The notes under the pieces were generated by a model. The model made no database searches. It worked only from the letters and a program-made list of their open reading frames with translations, and had not been told where the DNA came from. The translations under genes were made by a program, and so were the position numbers. A stretch of DNA of 15,686 bases from JAGOOR01 sp964603225 (GTDB lineage: Bacteria; Patescibacteriota; Gracilibacteria; BD1-5; JAGOOR01): assembly GCA_964603225.1 (NCBI GenBank), contig CAZRUI010000021.1, positions 1 through 15,686 of the forward strand, read 5' to 3'. The stretch's first letter is position 1, and every line of letters begins with the position of its first letter. Shown in pieces: positions 12,995 through 15,686 of this stretch.

Positions 12995-14004
12995 TGGGCA
13001 CGATCACCCAGTTCTACGAGGCGTCCAACTCCACCCCCGGCGAGGTCGCTGAGGGCGGGGGCAAGACCTACACCCGGACGTTCCACGTCGTCACCTCGGG
13101 CGTGGTCGGCCCCGCGGAGGTCTTCGCGCACTCGACGTGTCCGCGGTGGGGGAACGTCTACGCCAGCGACGCGGGCGACTTCGACCCCGACGCGGTGTGC
13201 GTGGGGCTGTCGGCCAAGCGGCGGGACGAGTCGCCGTACCTGTGGACGGTGGAGGCCCGCTACGCCACGCAGACGGCCGAGGCCGGCGGCGGCGGCGAGG
13301 GCGGCGGCGAGGGGGTGGGCGCGATCACCGGCGGCCCCGTCAACCCGGCCGACCCGCTGGGCGGCGGCAGCAGCGAGGGCGGCGGCGAGGGCGGGGGCGA
13401 GGGCGGCGCCGGGGCCGCCGGCGGCGAGGCGCCGCCGACGCTGGTGGAGAACCCGTTACTCAGACCCGCCGAGTTCAGCTGGGACAGCGAAGAGGTCATG
13501 CTGCCGCTGACGCAGGACCGCGCCGGCAACGCCGTGGTCAACTCCGCGGGCTTCCCGTTCGACCCGCCGCTGGAGTACGAGGCGGTGCGGCCGGTCCTCA
13601 CGGTCGTGAAAAACATGCCGTTGGCGGCGATCAACGCCAGCTTCATTCAGAACCGGAACAACCATCTCAATTCGGTGGATTGGATGGGGTTCCCGGCGAA
13701 GACGTTGAAGCTCAAGGTGTCGGCCCGCAGCGCCTACGAGAACGGTATTTGGTATTGGGCGACTACTTACATCTTCAGAGTCAAGATCGACGGGTGGAAC
13801 CCGGTGCGGGTGCTGGACGCCGGCTACGAGGAGCTGGACCCCGGCGGCACCTGGCTTACGATCCGAGACGAGAACGGCGCCCCGGTCAGTCGGCCGTGGC
13901 TGCTCGACGGCGCCGGCATCGCCCTGACGCCGGGCGACCCCGAGGAGTACCTCGAGTTCACCGTCTACGGCGAGTTCGACTTCGCCGAGCTGGGACTCTT
14001 TTAA
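12994..14004 (+). CDS. tail-tip-region protein with Gly/Glu-rich linker, function unknown
   Basis: 336 residues from ATG 12994 (one-base TGATG overlap). Two domains are separated by a low-complexity linker at about residues 95-149 made of GGGEG-type units. The N-terminal domain (KTYTRTFHVVTSGVVGPAEVFAHSTCPRWGNVYASDAGDFDPDAVCVGLSAKRRDESPYLWTVEARY) is compact and beta-rich. The C-terminal domain (ENPLLRPAEFSWDSEEV, NSAGFPFDPPLEYEAVRPVLTVVKN, ENGIWYWATTYIFRVKIDGWNPVRVLDAGYEEL, SRPWLLDGAG) matches a family I recall, unnamed, in related phages after the tape measure gene. That is the slot for a distal tail protein, but no Dit signature is apparent. Placement suggests a tail-tip role; no catalytic motif is seen. 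Confidence 0.65.
   Translation: MGTITQFYEASNSTPGEVAEGGGKTYTRTFHVVTSGVVGPAEVFAHSTCPRWGNVYASDAGDFDPDAVCVGLSAKRRDESPYLWTVEARYATQTAEAGGGGEGGGEGVGAITGGPVNPADPLGGGSSEGGGEGGGEGGAGAAGGEAPPTLVENPLLRPAEFSWDSEEVMLPLTQDRAGNAVVNSAGFPFDPPLEYEAVRPVLTVVKNMPLAAINASFIQNRNNHLNSVDWMGFPAKTLKLKVSARSAYENGIWYWATTYIFRVKIDGWNPVRVLDAGYEELDPGGTWLTIRDENGAPVSRPWLLDGAGIALTPGDPEEYLEFTVYGEFDFAELGLF
13284..13440. repeat. degenerate GGC/GAG tandem repeats encoding a Gly/Glu linker
   Basis: Imperfect tandem units of the type GGCGGCGAG and GGCGGGGGCGAG make a strongly G-rich strand, interrupted by an ITGGPVNPADPL-coding segment at about 13323-13361. They encode a flexible acidic Gly linker inside the preceding tail protein. Such tracts expand and contract by slippage, and runs of GG/GGG could form G-quadruplexes in single-stranded DNA or mRNA. 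Confidence 0.7.
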
Positions 14005-14021
14005 GAGGGGGATAGTCTCAC

Positions 14022-14519
14022 ATGGCGAGCAGCATCGACGGCGACGTGTACATCGCGGGGGCGCTGACCGCCCGCCGGTTCAACCCGCCGGCCGGGTCGA
14101 TCACCGACGCCAGCGTCATCGCCGGCGCCGGGGTGGCGGCGACCAAGCTGGAACACCAGTACGCGATTACCCTGCCCCTGGTCAACCACGCCACGGTGAT
14201 CGCCGCCGAGCGGCGGCACCTGCACTACGTCTCGGGCACGACGGGCGACGTGGTGACGTTCGGCGTCGTGGCCAGCGTCGCCGCGGTGGGCGACAGCACC
14301 GCGACGTTCGACCTCTACAAGAACGGCAGCAGCATCCTCACCGGCACGTTCAACCTCGACTCGGGCGACGCCGCGGGCACGCTGGTGACGGGCACGGTGT
14401 CGAGCGCCGGCCTGGTGACGACCGACCGGCTGGAGGTGGTGGTCACGGTGTCGGCCGGCACCGGCACGTTGCCCAAGGGGGTGGCCGCGTACCTGCTGCT
14501 GCGGGAGGACGCCCAGTGA
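14022..14519 (+). CDS. tail fibre-associated beta protein, function unknown
   Basis: 165 residues. The N-terminal block SSIDGDVYIAGALTARRFNPPAGSITDASVIAGAGVAATKLEHQY is a pattern (IDGd.yv.G.lta..f.pp...itda.v.a.a.iaatKL.hq) that I recall at the start of small tail-region proteins of related phages. The rest is strand-rich (TVIAAERRHLHYVSGTTGDVVTFGVV, STATFDLYKNGSSILTGTFNLDSGDA, DRLEVVVTVSAGTGT), ending in LLLREDAQ. ATG 14022 follows GAGGGGG at 14006-14011 with about ten bases spacing. The stop overlaps the next start as GTGA. It is probably a fibre or fibre-attachment subunit. Unknown biochemically. Confidence 0.6.
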   Translation: MASSIDGDVYIAGALTARRFNPPAGSITDASVIAGAGVAATKLEHQYAITLPLVNHATVIAAERRHLHYVSGTTGDVVTFGVVASVAAVGDSTATFDLYKNGSSILTGTFNLDSGDAAGTLVTGTVSSAGLVTTDRLEVVVTVSAGTGTLPKGVAAYLLLREDAQ

Positions 14520-15508
14520 GCGGAGTCGTCTTCACGCCCGCCGCGGCCGACCGGATCGGCCGGGCGACCCGCTGGGTCGAGGCGCGGCGGCAGGCGGGCC
14601 GCGAGCCGGCCGGGCCGGGCCGCGGCGTCGAGCCGGTCTGGGCGCGCGTCACCTCGGGCACCGCCGACGGCGACGGCTACTACCCCGGCGTCATCACCCT
14701 GCGGGCCGGCGACGACGGGTCTTGGAGCGACTACTCGGCCGTCAAGGTCGGGCCGCTCAACGGCGAAACGCTCACCAACGCCGCCCGCTACGCGGTGCGC
14801 CCCTCGGGGCGGACCAGCGCCGGCGACGAGCTGTACACGGTGATCGGGGCCACGGTGGCGGCGGGCACGATCGCCGTCGAGGCGGCCGACGGCACGCCGG
14901 CCTACGCGTCCGTCACCAAGGTCACGTTCGACCAGGGCGACGGGTTCAGTTTGACCAATCCGGGGACGGGCGTGGTGGCGGTGGACCTGCTGCCGGCCAC
15001 GGAGTCTCAGGCCGGCATCGTCTCGACGGCCGCCCAGACGTTCGGGGGCCGCAAGAGCTTCCCCGACGGCACCGTCGCCGGCGACGTCGCCGTGGTCTGC
15101 TCGACCGACGGCAACGGGGTGTACGGCGTCGTCGGCGGCGCCTACTGCGTAAGCGCCTACCGGATCGCCGCGGAGAACCACGACATCGCCCTGTGCGGCC
15201 TGCTGAGCGGGTCGAACGTGCTGGCGCACACCGACGCCCTGAGCGACGGCATTTACACCGACGCCGACTATCAGATGTGCGTCCACTTCCTGCGCGACCT
15301 GTCCGGCGGCGGCGCCGCCGTGGGCGGCGAGAACGAGCACATCAAGATCGACTCGGCGAACCTGTGGGTGTACGCGGACAAGGTCTGGGTGTCGGAGTCC
15401 GGCGGCGGCGCCCAGCAGTGCGCCACCGGCACGCTGGGCGACGGCAGCGACGTCGTCAACGGACTGGTCACGAACATCGCCGGCACCATCGACGGAGGCA
15501 CCTGGTAG
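14516..15508 (+). CDS. putative tail fibre protein
   Basis: 330 residues from GTG 14516 (GTGA overlap; GGGAGG at 14502-14507). Residues 1-45 are helical and Arg-rich (ADRIGRATRWVEARRQAG). Then comes a beta domain with VWARVTSGTADGDGYYPGVITLRAGDDGSWSDYSAVKVGPLNGETLTNAARYAVR, resembling a module I recall from tail proteins of related phages. Around 161-182 is a recognisable tail-fibre segment, ATESQAGIVSTAAQTFGGRKSF, of the type 'GiVst..QtF.G.KtF' that recurs in phage fibres. The C-terminal part is Gly-rich and ends in GTIDGGTW. It probably forms part of the host-contact fibre. Neither catalytic nor chaperone motifs are visible. Confidence is higher for fibre/tail location than for any binding specificity. 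Confidence 0.65.
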   Translation: MSGVVFTPAAADRIGRATRWVEARRQAGREPAGPGRGVEPVWARVTSGTADGDGYYPGVITLRAGDDGSWSDYSAVKVGPLNGETLTNAARYAVRPSGRTSAGDELYTVIGATVAAGTIAVEAADGTPAYASVTKVTFDQGDGFSLTNPGTGVVAVDLLPATESQAGIVSTAAQTFGGRKSFPDGTVAGDVAVVCSTDGNGVYGVVGGAYCVSAYRIAAENHDIALCGLLSGSNVLAHTDALSDGIYTDADYQMCVHFLRDLSGGGAAVGGENEHIKIDSANLWVYADKVWVSESGGGAQQCATGTLGDGSDVVNGLVTNIAGTIDGGTW

Positions 15509-15510
15509 GC

Positions 15511-15686
15511 ATGGCGACGATCCAATTCAAGAGAGGTCTAGCGTCCGGCATTCCCACGCTGGCGGCCGGCGAGCCGGGCTGGACCACCGACACCAACGTC
15601 CTGTACGTCGGCACCGGCGCGGGGAACGTGCTGATCGGCCCCGGCGGCGGCTACACCGACGAGGAGGCGCAGGACGCGGTCGGCAC
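15511..15686 (+). CDS. tail fibre / receptor-binding protein, N-terminal fragment (cut by window end)
   Basis: Starts at ATG 15511, three bases after the upstream stop region, with GGAGG at 15494-15498 (spacing about 12). The visible 58 residues read MATIQFKRGLASGIPTLAAGEPGWTTDTNVLYVGTGAGNVLIGPGG, which fits the short N-terminal module of many tail fibres (Mtd_N-like: 'iq.rRGt....P.l..GE.g..tDt..l.vG'). It is followed by YTDEEAQDAVGT, another motif common near fibre N-termini. The gene runs out of the window, so its receptor-binding end is not visible. Confidence 0.7.
   Translation, partial: MATIQFKRGLASGIPTLAAGEPGWTTDTNVLYVGTGAGNVLIGPGGGYTDEEAQDAVG

Noticed and set aside
13284..13440. GC-rich tandem units considered as a CRISPR-like or regulatory repeat array
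   Set aside because: Units are short and imperfect, without unique spacers, and lie in frame inside a coding sequence as a Gly/Glu linker.
13996..14007. CTCTT-TT-AAGAG inverted repeat before the 14022 gene as terminator or RBS switch
   Set aside because: Only five pairs with a two-base loop, no T-run after it and coding for the end of the upstream protein. Too weak to call.
1..15686. tRNA, rRNA, IS element, integrase, attachment site or rho-independent terminator
   Set aside because: None seen by reading both strands. Genes are contiguous, gaps apart from 4832-4997 are under about 35 bases, and no T-tract hairpin was found.

Overview
The window is one continuous stretch of a tailed-phage or prophage virion-assembly module of the HK97/lambda-like siphovirus type. 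All real genes lie on the + strand, packed end to end, mostly with start/stop overlaps. The DNA is very GC-rich (by eye well above 60 %), uses GTG and TTG starts freely and has G/C in most third codon positions. From memory of related proteins (no search was possible), the terminase N-terminus and several unnamed structural proteins look most like those of phages and prophages of high-GC Planctomycetes. That host assignment is inference, and the window has no integrase, lysis, replication or repressor gene to show whether this is a free phage or a prophage.

Layout. 1-39: possible tail end of an upstream gene. 47-2088: packaging (P27-type small terminase, large terminase). 2079-4831: portal (TTG start, Pro-rich linker and C-terminal extension), then a capsid maturation protease candidate fused to a helix-turn-helix-like, scaffold-like C-terminus that has its own internal start site. 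4832-4997: the only sizeable gap. It carries a near-consensus sigma70-type promoter and a highly structured leader in front of the HK97-fold major capsid gene (4998-6266). 6298-8351: four small beta-rich structural proteins, one of them ConA/lectin-like, probably capsid surface or head-associated. 8362-10173: head-tail connector set (gp6-like adaptor, SPP1 gp16-like stopper, HK97 gp10-like, gp17/DUF3168-like tail terminator). 10177-12994: tail tube protein, tail assembly chaperone pair joined by a -1 frameshift at GGGAAAC, and a short tape measure protein. 12994-15686: four tail-tip or fibre genes, the last one cut by the window edge.

How it works together. The terminase pumps DNA through the portal into a prohead built from the capsid protein and matured by the protease. 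The connector proteins seal the head and join it to a tail polymerised on the tape measure with help from the chaperones. The distal genes probably build the host-contact structure. Most genes look translationally coupled.

The most interesting signals are regulatory: the promoter with a 12-bp palindrome in its spacer and a three-hairpin leader ahead of the capsid gene; an RBS-sequestering hairpin at 9243-9272; an exact 17-nt repeat spanning two gene starts 3.3 kb apart; a possible Nu3-like internal scaffold start at 4442; a probable CTG start for the large terminase; and the textbook frameshift site at 10957-10963.
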